This document shows, piece after piece, positions 34,592-47,928 of a stretch of 64,000 nt of DNA; position 1 is the first letter of the stretch; every line of letters begins with the position of its first letter. The position numbers and the translations under genes are program-made. The DNA is taken from contig JAUKPH010000017.1 in NCBI GenBank assembly GCA_030549335.1, forward strand, positions 2,411,001-2,475,000, given 5' to 3'. The notes beneath the pieces were generated by a model. The model was given only the letters and a program-made list of their open reading frames with translations. It ran no database searches and was not told the DNA's origin. The stretch is from Pontederia crassipes (taxonomy: Eukaryota; Streptophyta; Magnoliopsida; Commelinales; Pontederiaceae).

Positions 34592-34690
34592 CACACACGC
34601 AGGCAAATGGGTGGGGAGGGTCGCCCCCCTTGCGAGCTCCGGCAAGCTCGCGAGCGGGGAGGAGGGAAACCCCCCGTGCGAGCTCAGGAT
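34592..34690. repeat. GC-rich island, right part
   Basis: ACACGCAGGCAAATGGG, then TCGCCCCCC and two GCGAGCTC motifs: the same phrases as 31140-31265. It contains an inverted pair GAGCTCCGG / CAAGCTCGC. Confidence 0.6.
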
Positions 34691-34699
34691 CGGAGATTG

Positions 34700-35505
34700 A
34701 ATCACGTGCCAATCTGAGTCGAGGTTCAATCGGTTCAATCAGGAGTCAATTGGTCGAACCGAATTTTTATATAATAATATTATTTATAATTATTTGTGAG
34801 TAATTTAATATATAAATTCTTATAAAAATGATTAAACTAATTAAATAATTATTATTTGTACTGGATGTTAATTTAAATAGTAGTTTTATTTTTATTATTA
34901 CTTATATAATAATTTAAGTTTAATGCCAGTCTAAGTTTAATACTAACATATTATTACCAAATTTTATTTTGCTTCTATATATAACTCTTTTTTATTTGAT
35001 TTGATTAATAATCTATTTCTATTTTAGCAATTTTCTTTTTATTATTACTAATATAATAATCTAAATTTAATTTCAATCTAATTTTATTACTAATATATGA
35101 TTACCAGATTTTATTCTCTTTTCATGTATAATTCTCTTTATTTTATTTGATTAATATTTTGTTTCCATTTTGATTCCTTTCCTCCAATCAAGAATACAAA
35201 ATCTTTCCTTTCATTTTCTTATTTGAATTTTTTTCCTTTTTTTATCCTTTCACATGCATAACTTTCCAATTTTATTATAAAATCATTTAAACATGCATTT
35301 CCCTAATAAATCTTTTCATATTTTAACTTTAAACAAATTTTAAAAATTGAGGTTAACCCAATTTACCGGTTCAACTCGGTTTTTCCCGAGTCAAATCAAT
35401 TTTTTACTTAGTCCGATTTTTTGATTGAACCGAACAGGTTTTGTGACCGGTTCACGATCGGACCAATTGAACCGAATGGTCCGAATCAGTTTTTAAAACA
35501 TTGCA
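34700..35505. mobile_element. Partial MITE of the GCAATGTTTTAAAA family
   Basis: The right end (TTTTTAAAACATTGC at about 35491-35505) is the reverse complement of the left end of the MITE at 62922. Just inside it are runs of GGTTCAA/TTGAACC-type motifs, also at 34715-34765, forming a weak inverted structure around an AT-rich core. The outermost left end is missing where the GC-rich island begins. Confidence 0.5.
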
Positions 35506-36297
35506 CTTCATACGACATCAATATGAAGAAAATTTATATGTTTTTTCCCTCAATTCTAATTTAGTTTTGATATGATATATGAGCTCCACTTATTTGTTCT
35601 TGCTTTTTTTTATGGCGACTTCTTCCACGTTTCTCATAGTCATAGCCGTCCATGATTTTATGTTAATCATGTAACGTCCTCAAATCATCCTTGCCACGTG
35701 GCAAGATCCAACCTGAGGGTTGCTGCTGACAATGTTCTTCTCTGACTAAAATGGACTTTGATTGGTTCTTCGACCAATATACAACATAAGCGGAAGATTT
35801 AAAAGAACTACTATTAAATATATCAATAAACATGGAATTCTAATAGAATATCTAATGTGAATTATAATATAGATAACATCAACCGCTAAGGCGAAAGTCT
35901 AAAGTAAAGAGACGAGGACAACTCTATGTGCACATCACCATCACGAACATCATCAGTCACTTAAGCTCATCCTTCATTTCTCTAATTATCTGCGGATCAA
36001 TGGAGGGAAAACAATAACTCATGAGCTTCACAGTACAAGAGATGGATAATAAATCAATTGATAAATAGTAACAATAAAGAAGCATAGAGTTAGTGTAACC
36101 ATAATTGTAATAATCAATATAAATCAATGGACATAAATCAATGTCATGATTTAATATAAATTAATGAAACAAATCAATGCTATAGTTTGTCAGTGTATTG
36201 AATTGATACTATGCACTGAATAAGATCAATGGAAGAATTAAGACTAAGCTATAAGTGAATCAATATAATATCTAATAAATGATAATACCCTGGGTGG
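35506..36297. other. Non-coding spacer
   Basis: No recognisable gene. The five bases GGTGG at 36293-36297 are the left target site of Copia-1. Confidence 0.4.
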
Positions 36298-36776
36298 TGT
36301 TGGAGTTGATGAATACTTCAGGGCCTCTTGTTTCTCACACCGGGTTCGTCCATGTGAGCTTAGGAGAATCTGAGTATTACCCAATTACTTGTGTTGCTGG
36401 CGTACGAACAAAAGGGAGGTTCGGGGGGCCTCGCCCCCCGACGGCGGTCCCGTGAACCGATGAGCGGATGGGGGTTCGGGGACAGCGCCTCCGAAACTTA
36501 GACGGATTTTAGGCTTTTGTTTAGCCGGCCCGTGTGGTTCGGATTAAGTTTTTTCTCTATTTTCTTCGGGTTTTGGACCCGTTTGGGAGAGACTATTTAT
36601 AGCTTATTTTCATATGTAATCTGTGTGGTGGATGTAAATCAAAATGATATAGTGAAACCTCTTTGCAGGACGTAGCTCTAATCTCAAGGGTGAACCTGGG
36701 TAAATTCGTGTGTCTCCTCTAATTTTCTTGCAATCTCTATGCGATCTTCTCTCCCTGTTCTTGAATTTTCTCATCA
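36298..36776 (+). repeat. Copia-1 5' LTR
   Basis: TGTTGGAG...TCATCA, with the primer-binding site directly after it. Confidence 0.88.
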
Positions 36777-39700
36777 ATTGGTATCAGAGCACAGGTTGTT
36801 CGAGGAATTAGAGTTTATTCGAGATGTCACGAGGATCGCGGATTGAGATAGAAAAATTTGATGGAATACGGTTTGATCTCTGAAAGATGAAGATGGAGGA
36901 TCTCCTCTATGATCGAGATCTTTGGACGGCAAGCGAGAAGGAGAGGCCAGGCATGAAAGCGGCGAAGGTCCCGGATGGGGCTTCCTCTAGTCAGGTAGAT
37001 CCAAAGGCGATTGAAGAGTGGGATCGCATTGATAAAAAGGCGAAGGGTTTGATTCGACTTTGTCTCGTAGATTCAATTCTTACGAATGTGATGAGCGAAC
37101 CTACAGCCAGAGATCTACGGAGGAAGTTGGAATCCCTATATCAAAGTAAGTCTCTAGTTAACAAGTTATTTCTGAAAAAAAAAACTGTACAATCTTCGGA
37201 TGCATGAGGGTGACTCGTTCTCTACTCATCTTTATAACTTCAACACGGTGATTAGTCAACTTGTATCAATCGTTGTTAAGTTTCAAGATGATGATAAGGC
37301 AATAACATTGCTCTGTTCGTTGTCGGATTCATGGGACAATCTGATTGTCGTGATTAGTGGCGGGAATAAAGAATTATCAGAGGAAACACGAAGAAAGGAA
37401 TCGATAAGTTCTAGTAAAGAGGCGTTGACAGCTAGAGGAAGGCAACCAGAAAGAACTCAGAATCAGAGAGGGTCCAGATCCAAATCTTGTGGGCATTCGA
37501 AGAGTAAAGATAAGAAGGTGCAATGCTGGAGATGTCAAGAGTGGGGCCATCTGAAGCGAGATTGCAAAAATAAGCCAGTTCATAAGAAAGATGTTGAGTC
37601 AACCTCGGACAAAAAGGAGGCTGAAGCAGGGGATATGTATCTGGCTTCTGCATGTACGACACATTCAGATAAGGATGTTTGACTCATTGATACTGGTGCT
37701 TCGTACCACGTGACACCTCATAGACACTGGTTTTGTGAATATGAGAAGTATAATGGTGGGGATGTCATGCTCGGAGATGATATTGCGGTTCATATTGTTG
37801 GACGTGGAAGGGTAAAGCTGAGGATGAATGATGGCACGGTGAAGACTCTACCAGATGAGATCATATACCACTTATGAGCAGGAGTTTGTTATCTGTTGGT
37901 ACAATAACTGATTCAGGTGTTATATTCAGTTGCGACAAGAATTCGTGCAAGATGACGAGAGGGTCTATTGTGATTGCACGAGAGATTCTCTATGGCACAT
38001 TGTACAAGTTGCTCGGAGAGACTATATATGTGGGCTACGAATTTATTTCTCAAGAGGCTAAAGAAGATGAAGACAACACATCTATGCTGTGACATCAGAG
38101 ATTAGGCCATATCAGTGAGAAATGACTTTCTACCATAGCATCAAGCCAGATGGTAGAAGGAGTTCCGGATTGTTCTATGGGCTTCTGGTTCTGTGAACAT
38201 TGCCTCCATGGAAAACAGAATCGCGTCAGTTTTCAACACATAGGTTCAAGAGCAACCAAAATTCTCAAACTGATCCATAGTGATGTCTTTGGACCAACTT
38301 CGACTTCATCTATTGGAGGGTCCAGGTACTATGTCTCTTTTATAGATGATTTTTCGCGATATAGTTGGATTTATTTTTTCAAAAATAAGTCAGATGTATT
38401 CGATAAGTTTCGAGAATTTAAAGTTTTGGTGAAAACCCAACTGAGCAACAAGATCAAGGTCCTTCGTACAGATAGTGGAGGTGAATTTTTTTCAGATAAG
38501 TTTGAGCAATTCTGCGTGGATAATGGTATTGCAAGGCAGAAGACAACTCCATATACACCTGAGCAGAATGGAGTAGTTGAAAGGTTAAATCGGTCACTCA
38601 TAGAGAATGCCAGATGTATGCTGAGTTGGACTGAATTGGAAGAAGAATTCTGGACAGAAGCCATAGCCACAACAAACTATTTGAAGAATCGCTCACCGAC
38701 CTCATTAGTGAAGGATCAGACGCCTTATGAAGCAATGTTTGAGAAGAAGTCGAATATGTCTCATGTTTGGGTGTTCGGATGTGACGCATATGTTCATATA
38801 CCCAAGGAAAAGTGGGGTATGCTTGACAATAAGTCTGAGAAGAACATATTTGTCGGATACAAGAAATGGGTCAAGGGCTATAAACTGTGGAATTCAAGGA
38901 CAAGGACTATTGTATACAACAGGGATGTTGTCTTCCGTGAATCATAATTCCAAGTTGAGGCTCAGAAAAATGATGAACTCAAGAAAGTTGCAGTGCTTGA
39001 AGAATATTCTGATTCGGAAGAATATTCTAGTTCTGAAGCTGCAGAAGTGGTTGCTCAAGATATTACAGTTGAGCCTGTTATAGAATCTGATCAAGAGGAC
39101 TCGGTTAATGAAGTTGAAGATGCAGATTCAGATGAAGACCTAGATGTTGGTATCATACCAGTTCTTAAGATATCGACACGACTGAAAAGAGCACCTCTTA
39201 TATATTCTCTTAGTGCTCTAAGTACGTTTCATATTTTGAGCATCATCGGAGAAGAATCTAGTTCTGTAAACGATGCAAGGTCTATGGATGATGCAAATCA
39301 GCGGGAGCTTGCTATGGTAGATGAGATGCAGTCACTGTATAAGAATGAAATATGGAGCTTGTGTAAATTGCCTAAGGATAGAAAGGCAATTGACTGCAAA
39401 TGGGTGTTCAAGCGAAAGCTGAAACCGGATGGGTATGTAGAGAAGTACAAGGCGAGGCTGGTAGTTAAAGGGTACTCTCAGATTGAGGGAGTCGATTATG
39501 ATGAAATCTTCTCTCCCATGATGAAAATGACTTCAATTAAATTTGTTCTATCTCTGACAGCAGCATATAATCTTGAGGTAGAGCAGATGGATGTGAAGAC
39601 GGCATTCCTTCATGGGGACTTGGAGGAAGAGATATATATGAGGCAACCAGAAGGCTTTGAATTTCAAGATAAAGAGGAACTGGTGTGCAAATTGAAGAAG

Positions 39701-40868
39701 TCTTTGTATGGATTGAAGCAGTCGCCAAGGATGTGGTACCAAAAGTTTGATACGTACATGTTCGAACTCAAGTTTGTACGTTCAGATTCAGATCACTATG
39801 TTTACGTGAAGAGAGTTGACGATCAATTTGTCATTCTTACACTGTATGTGGATGACATGTTACTGAATGGAAACAACATGGAGATGGTGAATTTAGTGAA
39901 ATGTTTGTTGGCCAAGAAGTTTGAGATGAAAGACTTGGGGCCGGCGAATTTTATTTTGGGTATGCATATTAGAAGGGATCGTCAGAAGCGAAAGTTGTGG
40001 CTAGGACATGAGAAGTACATAAAAGAAGTGTTGAAGAAATTTAACATGGCAGACTGCAAGCCAGTTGGTACTCTGATGTCTCTAAGAACCAAATTTTTTG
40101 CAGAGCAATGCCCGAAGATGGGTGAAGAAGCTGAAGAAATGGACCGTGTGCCATATGCAAGTGCAGTGGGCAGCTTGATGTATGCCATGGTGTGAACGCG
40201 TCCAAATATAATCCAAGCAGTGGGGGTCTTGAGTCGGTATATGTCTAACCCAGGCAGGGGACATTGTAATGCTATCAAGAGAGTTTTCAGGTATCTTCAT
40301 GAAACTTCAGATTTTTCGTTATGTTTTGAAGGTACAAGAAAAGGAAAGATGCTTGATATTGTGGGCCATGTAGATGCTGATTGGGGCGGAGACATTGATA
40401 CTAGACGGTCCACTAGCGAATATGTTTTTACATTATTTGGGACTGCACTAAGTTGGATGAGCAAGAGACAAAGCGTTGTAGCACTTTCTTCTACAGAAGC
40501 AGAATATATGGCTCTTACTCATGCTGCAAAAGAGGCCATATGACTACAGCGATTGTGCTTGGAGCTCGGATTTGAGCAAGGTGCCATAGAGGTGAGATGT
40601 GATAATCAAGGTCCTATACAGTTAGCTAAGAATTCTACATTTCACTCACGCACAAAGCATATTGACATCCAATACCATTTCATTCGGAAAAAAGTGGAAA
40701 AGAAAGAGGTTCAGCTTGAAAAGGCTAATACAACAGAGAATAGTTCTGATTTTCTGACTAAAGCAGTTACAGATTAAAAGTTCGAGTGGTGTTCTACTGC
40801 TGTCAGATTGAAGAAGAATGTTGCTGACAAGGCTCTCATTAGTGTGAAGTATCCACCAAGTGGGAGAA

Positions 40869-41335
40869 TGTTGGAGTTGTTGAATACTTTAGGACCCCTT
40901 GTTTCTCACACCGGGTTCGCCCACGTGAGTTTAGGAGAATCTGAGTATTATCCAATTATCTGTGCTGTTGACGTACGACCAAAAGGGGGGTTCGGGGGGC
41001 CCCACCCCCCGACGGTGGTCCTGCGAAACCTAGACGGGGGCAGCGCCCCCGAAACCTAGACGGGTTTTGAACTTTTGTTTAGCCGGCCCGTGTAGTTCGG
41101 ATTTGGTTTTTTTTTTTGTTTTGTTCGAGTTTTGGACCCGTTTGAGAGAGACTATTTATAGCTTATTTTCAGATATAATTTGTGTGGCGGCTGTAAATTA
41201 AAACGATATAGTGAAACCTCTTTGCAAGACGTAGCCCTAATCTCAAGGGTGAACCTGGGTAAAGTCGTGTGTCTCTTCTAATTTTCTTGCAATCTTTCTG
41301 CGATCTTCTCTCCCTGTTCTCAAATTTTCCCATCA
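40869..41335 (+). repeat. Copia-1 3' LTR
   Basis: TGTTGGAG...CCCATCA, the partner of 36298-36776, directly after a purine tract. Confidence 0.88.
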
Positions 41336-42100
41336 GATGGTCCATCGGTACAATGTCTATGATTAGAAATTATAATTTATGATAAACACTGTTGAGGATC
41401 TAATGGAAGAAAACACTACTATGATTGTCAATGGATGGAGATCAATGTGGCGTCCATAGGTAAAATCAAATTGAATAAAAATAATGCAATAAATCATTGG
41501 ATGAAAATGATCATAATATAAGATAACGGTTCTGATCTCGAGAATGAATCAGTTCAATACTTTGGATTACTTTGTATTTCAATATAATATTTCATGCTTT
41601 GAATTAATGTCTTGTAGGCTTATACTATGCTCTGAATGTATTTTCAATGCTCTGGTTAGAAGTTATGATTAACTTATTTATCTATAATATTTTTATGCAA
41701 TGTCACTGATTAACGCATTCGTTGCAATGATGTTCCATGTATTTCATGAACAGTCGATGATTGTGCACATCACGACGATCATCCTCTTTAAAGGAGAGGG
41801 TATCCTCTTTCATTACATGATGAGGATAGATCATGCAACGGGAACAAATGATGCCCAACGCTTACTATGAGTTTCCGTCAATCCGTAACATGAGCATCCA
41901 AATTTTTATCTTTAATTAGTTAGGTTCTCATTTGTGCCCGAATTGAGACTTAATCATAACGATGCCATGACAACAATCAAGTTAACAATGTCACGTAATT
42001 GACCGCTAAAACTTACTATGCAGTTATAGAATCTCATTCAATCTACCTTGGTGAGGCCGCCAACTACTTGGCTGAAGAGTTCGCAACGTCGGAGCGTCCC
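41336..42100. other. Non-coding spacer
   Basis: AT-rich, with no feature I can support. It may include the decayed 5' part of the copia relic that follows. Confidence 0.35.
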
Positions 42101-43400
42101 CTCTTAATTTGTTCCATGACTAAATGCCATAGTTTTCAATCACTTGGACTTGTCTTTTAGCGGTGATGTTGTAGCATCTTTATCAGCTTCTCGCATAGAA
42201 CTTGTCACACTTTCTGATCTCCATAATATTTTACTAAGTAACGAGATCTACTTGTCTTCCTTACATTCACTTGCTGATACTTCTTTCACACGAACGGTGA
42301 ATTATCGGGATGCTGCATGGCATGGTCCTTCTCAAATCCTTGCTGGATGAGGACGTGGAAGCCACCAGAATCACAGATGAGGACGTGATCTTGTTTTTAG
42401 TTCTGACCCTTGGCCTATTTGTGGTCTTACATGTGCGATTTCATCATTGGATCTAGTTCTTCCTCGCAAGACATCATTGTTGTTCACCTTAACTGAAAAT
42501 TTGCTTTTTGGCCTTGGGCAACTACATTATGTTCTTGGCACTGTGGTTACATCTTCTTCTAGGGGTCTCCTTTTATGTTACAATGATTATATTATGAACT
42601 TAATTAATACAACATGCGCATGCTTCTCCCTTTGGCTGCCAATACAAAGTTTTCTTCTACAAAAAGAGTTTGACAATCCTATATGTTGTATCGTCAAATT
42701 GTTGGAGTTTTCTAGTACTTTGAGTATTGCTCTTGTGATATTTCATTTGTAGCTAACCGAGTTTGACACTTTATGCATGCACCTAAGGAAGATCATCGGT
42801 GTAGTATTAAGAGCATTCTTCGTTATCTTTGATGCATTGTTAGGTTTAGCTTAATTTGGCTTGGCCATTTATGTGTCTCCTTGCTCTCTTACTATACTCC
42901 TTGCTCTCTTACTATACATGTCTTTTTGGATGGATGATTGGGTAGGTCGCTCTCAAATTTGTTGATAGTTACCTTGATCTTTGCAATAATCTTCCTATCA
43001 TCAAGAAGCAACAATAGGATTTCTACATTAATCCCAATACAATATGAATTAGAATGCTTTAGCGGATACTGATCAGAAAACTTGATTATCCTCTTCCTTG
43101 CTAGCATTGTGATGTAATAATAAAAGTGCAAATTATCGAGAACAAATTATACCAAGGCGAATTATCATTTTGTCCATAATGAGTTTGAGAAGATTTGTTT
43201 CACCTCCAAAGAGGCAACATTATTGATATTCTCATATCAGGTTTCAACTATTACATGATCAACTCAAGCCGGACTGAATTTGGAACCATTGTTATAGGAT
43301 ATTCATTTTGACAATTTTATCTTTCAGAATTCTTATCGGAAGGTAACTTCAAATCTTTTATCTGTTTGTTATGATTTGTTTTAACTCCGTCATTTCCGTA
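42100..43400 (+). mobile_element. Heavily decayed Ty1/copia relic, second family
   Basis: Broken plus-strand frames recall a copia gag C-terminal part (SFSGDVVASLSASRIELVTLSDLHNILLS region, near 42150-42240), then an RNase H-side phrase (HFMHAPKEDH and ILRYL near 42770-42825) and a tail resembling the end of copia pol. No LTRs were recognised. It is far more degraded than Copia-1 and Copia-2 and not of their family. Evidence is pattern similarity across many breaks. Confidence 0.5.
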
Positions 43401-44018
43401 ATTCATACATTATATATAGGAGGGAAAAATTATATCTTTTTTATCAATTATGATTTAATTATCATAACACATATGAAATACTTTTTTGAAATTAAAATAT
43501 ATACTACAATTTACCATATAGACTAAAATGAACATGACCTCGGTCAGTGTGCTTGACTAAAGGACTAAGACGAGGCCCAGTTGTCCACCAGACGTCTAGT
43601 CTCCTTGCAAATGCAATCTCTAATATGTGCTTAGTCGCAATATTTTGACCTGACTAGATCACGATAATACATCTCTGACCTCCATAGTATATATATATAT
43701 ATATATTATATATATATATATAATATCCCTATACAAATTGGTCAACTATATATAATAAATATGATGCTACTAGGCTACTAGCAGCTTGCAAACTGACATG
43801 TAGAAAGGCTGGTACTCCAACAATGATGAGCCCACGGTCTGAGTTCAAAACCAATGTACGTAATCCACTTCGAGGAAACCCATGCATGCAATGCAAGCTC
43901 TCCTTTTCAAATCCCTACAACAACAATCCATTCAACAAAGAACTGCCCCCATAGTTCCATCTTCTGTCGCCCTTTGAAGGCATCTCTCCTAAGTCGTCGA
44001 TCGTGTACAAATGCACCC
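43401..44018. other. Upstream region of the pectinesterase gene
   Basis: AT-rich with a TA-type microsatellite at 43688-43723. From about 43800 the composition becomes more balanced. No other gene. Confidence 0.5.
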
Positions 44019-44026
44019 TATATAAA
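44019..44026 (+). promoter_or_regulatory. TATA box of the pectinesterase gene
   Basis: TATATAAA lies 111 bp upstream of the ATG at 44137. This spacing suits a transcription start near 44050 and a leader of about 85 nt, which is CT-rich. Confidence 0.7.
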
Positions 44027-44136
44027 GATCACCCCATTCTCCCCCTCCTTCAATCATCAAACACTTACTTCTTAGTTCTTCCAACTCTACAAACTAATTA
44101 AGAGATCGATTCAGTTGATCAGGTGATCACACGTTC

Positions 44137-46116
44137 ATGGCTAAACTGATAGCACATTCCCTCGCTGCCTTTGCTCTCTTCATGGTGGTGGTGGTTAAGG
44201 TGGCAACAAGTGACCCAATCCTATCTTGTAGCCAAACCCCGTACCCTCAAGTGTGCAGCTCCATGGTGAGCGACGACCCTTTGTTCTCCCAGTCCAAGAC
44301 CCGTTCCAGCTTCCGTGACCTGGTCCTTCGGGCCACCATGGACCGCACGGCGCGCGTCCACCAGCTCGCTTCGGCGCTGGCGCTGGGCTCGCTCGATGCC
44401 GGCGCAAGGGCCGCGTGGGCAGACTGCATGGAGCTCTCCGAGGACACCATCGGCAAGCTCAACCGCTCCGTGGGCGCGTCTCCCAACGACGACGTCCAGA
44501 CGTGGCTTAGCGCGGCAATGGCGAACCAGGAGACGTGCCGCAACGGGTTCGTCGAGCTCGGCTCCACGTATCCGTTCTCTTCGTCGCCCTTCATGTCCAA
44601 TAACCTGTCGGAATCCATTAGCAACTCCCTCGCCGTCAACAAGGCCATGGCTCCGACGAGGTTGGCCGGCGGGAATCGCCGGCTGCTCTCCGACGGATTC
44701 CCAGTGTGGATGAAGGCAGCTGACCGCAAACTGCTTCAGACGTCAGCCGTGAAGGCTAACCTTGTGGTGGCCAAGGACGGTTCCGGCAACTACAAGACCA
44801 TCTCAGAAGCTGTGGCAGCGTCCGCCAAGCTGCGCAGCGGCACGTCGAGGTTCGTGATTTATGTTAAAGCCGGGGTGTACAGCGAGAACGTCGAGATCAC
44901 CAAGTCCATGAAGAATTTGATGATGATTGGTGATGGAATCGACGCGACAGTCATCACTGGAAGCAAGAACGTGCAAGACGGCTCCACCACTTTCCGTTCT
45001 GCAACATTTGGTGCGTTTTTTAGCTCTGCAACAAATTAGTGAATCCATTATACGCAACTAGTTTAGCCTTTAAATATCTACCACTTAAATTTGAACATAT
45101 ATATATATATATAGATATTATTTATTAATAAAAAATAATTTATCTATGATTTACACCATATTGATCATCTAAACCTCCATTAAATTCATATATACAATAT
45201 TATATATATGTTATATATAGTCAGAAAAAAATAGTGAAAAGTTCTATCACTATGATTGTGTTTTTGTGTGTTTCGAGCGGAGGCTAAGTCTTTCTATGTC
45301 AAATGAGTACATGACGGAATAGATATGTTTCATCTACGTAAAAGTTTTTTCCAATGCATCATAATCCTAATATATATAGGAGTTGGCTTATTTTAATTGC
45401 AACTCATATAGTTTCATAATTCTACAGCTGTCGTCGGTGACGGCTTCATAGCCCGGGACATGACCTTCGAGAACACGGCAGGGCCGGCCAAGCACCAAGC
45501 AGTGGCTCTCCGGTCAGGATCAGACCTCTCCGTGTTCTATCGCTGCAGCTTCAAGGGCTACCAAGACACCCTCTACGTGTACTCCCAGCGGCAGTTCTAC
45601 CGGAACTGCGACATATACGGCACCGTGGACTTCATATTCGGGGATGCGGCCGCCGTGCTCCAGAACTGCAACATCTACGTCAGGAAGCCGATGAGCAACC
45701 AGAAGAATACGGTGACGGCCCATGGCCGCGCGGACCCCGGAGAGAACACCGGCATATCGATCCACAATTCCGTGGTCACGGCGGCGCCGGATCTCAAACC
45801 TGTCCAGGGCTCTTTCAAGACGTACCTGGGACGGCCATGGAAGCAGTACTCGAGAACGGTGTTCATGAGGTCGTCCCTGGACTCCCTGATCGATCCCGCC
45901 GGATGGCTCGAGTGGAGCGGAAACTTTGCTCTGAGCACTCTGTATTACGGAGAGTACATGAACACCGGCGCCGGTGCAGGGACGAGCAAGAGGGTGAACT
46001 GGGGAGGGCACCATGTCATGAGCGCATCGGACGCCGGCAAATTCACCGTCGGCAATTTCTTAGCAGGGGACTCTTGGATTCCGGCAACCGGCGTACCATA
46101 TACATCCGGCCTTTGA
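44137..46116 (+). CDS. Pectinesterase with PMEI pro-domain (type I/group 2 PME)
   Basis: Two exons, 44137-45010 and 45428-46116, joined by a GT-AG intron of 417 bp, encode 520 residues. The enzyme de-esterifies homogalacturonan in the cell wall, releasing methanol. Residues 1 to about 25 are a signal peptide. A PMEI-like pro-domain follows, with its four conserved cysteines at 31, 40, 97 and 134. Two basic processing sites, RRLL (181-184) and RKLL (197-200), precede the mature catalytic domain; the family is cleaved there by subtilases in the Golgi. Catalytic elements are all present: Gln315, Gln337-Asp338 (GYQDTLY), Asp359 (DFIFG), Arg427 and Trp429 (LGRPWK). Exon 1 is GC-rich. A TATA box lies at 44019. 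The gene looks intact. It lies between two oppositely oriented copia copies. Confidence 0.95.
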
Positions 46117-47734
46117 TTTGCATCCTGTTGAACATACAAATTAATTATGGATATATTTGTATTCTTTATTTTTTGTTAACATTTCATTATATTGTGACTT
46201 TGTAGTTGATCACATATAGTTGGATAAAAGATTGTTTTATTACACAGATGTAACTTCAATTATTTGATTCATACAATCGTTATCAATACAACAATGTCTT
46301 TCTCATATATAATTCTTCATCCTTTGTGGAACTTAATTTATTATTTACTTTTTCGCATTTCTATTGGACCATAGGTCTGATACACCAAAAGTTTAAACGC
46401 AAAAAAAAAACATAAATTTAAATAATAAAAAATGAATTTGAAAACTTTTTTAGTCCACGAATTTTGACTCACGCCATCCAACGCGTTATTACTATCGCAC
46501 CGAGGGCATAACTTGTGCACGGAGATTGACCCTTTGATGTCGACGTCTTATCTAATTTGACTTGCTTGCGTACGTATGGACTTGTGAATGGAAAAATAAA
46601 AAAAAAAGGACAAAAGTAAATATTCTCGTACAACTTTATTTACTATTACTACTACTATTATTTGGTTAAGCTTGCACTAGTTAGTTAAGTAAAATCTATC
46701 CACATTCGAAAAAATTAGTTTTTTAATATGTAAAAATTTAAATTAGAGCTCCTAAATCGGCCCCAAGCAAAATAATCTTTTAAAAATATTATTTTAATTT
46801 ACAAATAATATCATAGTTCTACCATTTTCTCGTATGAGTAAATATATTATTGATTTACAAATATCACTCGTATAGTTAGTTGAACTTTAAATATCATCAA
46901 ACTTTTAATATAATTTAATGAAGTTTATATAAAATTATTTTGAATTATAATTTGATAATATGTTACTTTCATATAATTAAATTAAAAAGTTAAATTTTGA
47001 ATTAAAGGTTTAATTTTTTAAATTTAATATTTTTAATATTTTTAAAAATGCTTTTGTTTTAAATAAAGCTAAGATGAAACAGTGGGTTTAAAATAGAAAA
47101 ACTGATTTCTTTGGAGTTTTCCCCTCAATCCAACCCCACTCACATTGGGTCGGATTATACTCGATTCGACTTCAAAAAGATTGAGTATGAGTTAAAAAAT
47201 TTACCCGGGTGGATTCGATCAGATTTGATGATTCAACATTTTTATTTAAGTGAATTTATTTTTTATTTAAAGTAGAAATTTATGTAATTAACAATTTAAG
47301 AATATAAAAATAAATCCTTAAAATATCAGAAAAATATTTTAAAATTGGATATTATTTTTAGAAATTAAAATAAAATATTAAATATTTGTTATATTAAAAA
47401 CCTTTAAAAGAAAAAATAAAAAAAGATAGTCGAGAGGTCCAACCTAACTCATGAATACTCTTAGATTGAGGGAATGTCATTTTTTTATTTTTTATTATCA
47501 GTTCATATATCACCATCATATATTATTAATATAATATTTTTATGTAATTTAAAATAAAGATGTTTTTTTTTAACTCGCGTTTAGGTTGGATATTGGATCC
47601 GATTTTTTGTTTGTAATTCGCAATGGGAAAAAAAAAACGTCATTCCAAGTACTCAAGTAGATGCAACCACGCTAATTATACCAACCCTGGCAATCTTAAA
47701 CTTCACAGTTTGTTAATGCCAATTTATTTCATGG
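46117..47734. other. AT-rich intergenic region between pectinesterase and glutamine synthetase
   Basis: The two genes converge here. 46117 to about 46350 is the pectinesterase 3' flank. The rest is AT-rich, with a decayed repeat around 47130-47600 (ACCCGGGTGGATTCGAT type phrases). No gene. Confidence 0.5.
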
Positions 47735-47928
47735 TACAGTTAAACCAGAATGCAGGGTGGAAACAATAAGAAGAAGGAGACCCCCCCTACTTGCACGCCT
47801 AAATAAAATCGACAGGAACCCATCCAAGACGAAGATGCAGCGACGACTTCCAAATGAAGGCAAGAGAAAGAAATCACGCAAAACCCGCAACATCCAGATT
47901 CTAATAGTAACGAGATTGCACTTCTTGC
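47735..47928 (-). other. Presumed 3' UTR of glutamine synthetase
   Basis: Follows the TGA at 47929-47931 on the minus strand. It is less AT-rich than the spacer beyond 47730. The exact poly-A site was not determined. Confidence 0.4.

Larger units (their letters stand above)
36298..41335 (+). mobile_element. Copia-1: broken Ty1/copia LTR retrotransposon (Tnt1/Tork-like)
   Basis: LTRs of 479 bp (36298-36776) and 467 bp (40869-41335) flank an interior with a tRNA-Met primer site (TTGGTATCAGAGC at 36778) and a purine tract (AAGTGGGAGAA) just before the right LTR. Flanking pentamers GGTGG and GATGG differ by one base and are taken as the target duplication. In order the parts are gag with zinc knuckle ([14 protein letters not shown]), protease (DTGASYH), integrase, reverse transcriptase (YVDDM) and RNase H. 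Broken in roughly eight places. LTRs differ by about 10% by eye, so a few million years old. It is the same family as Copia-2 at 49655-54684, in opposite orientation. Confidence 0.9.
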
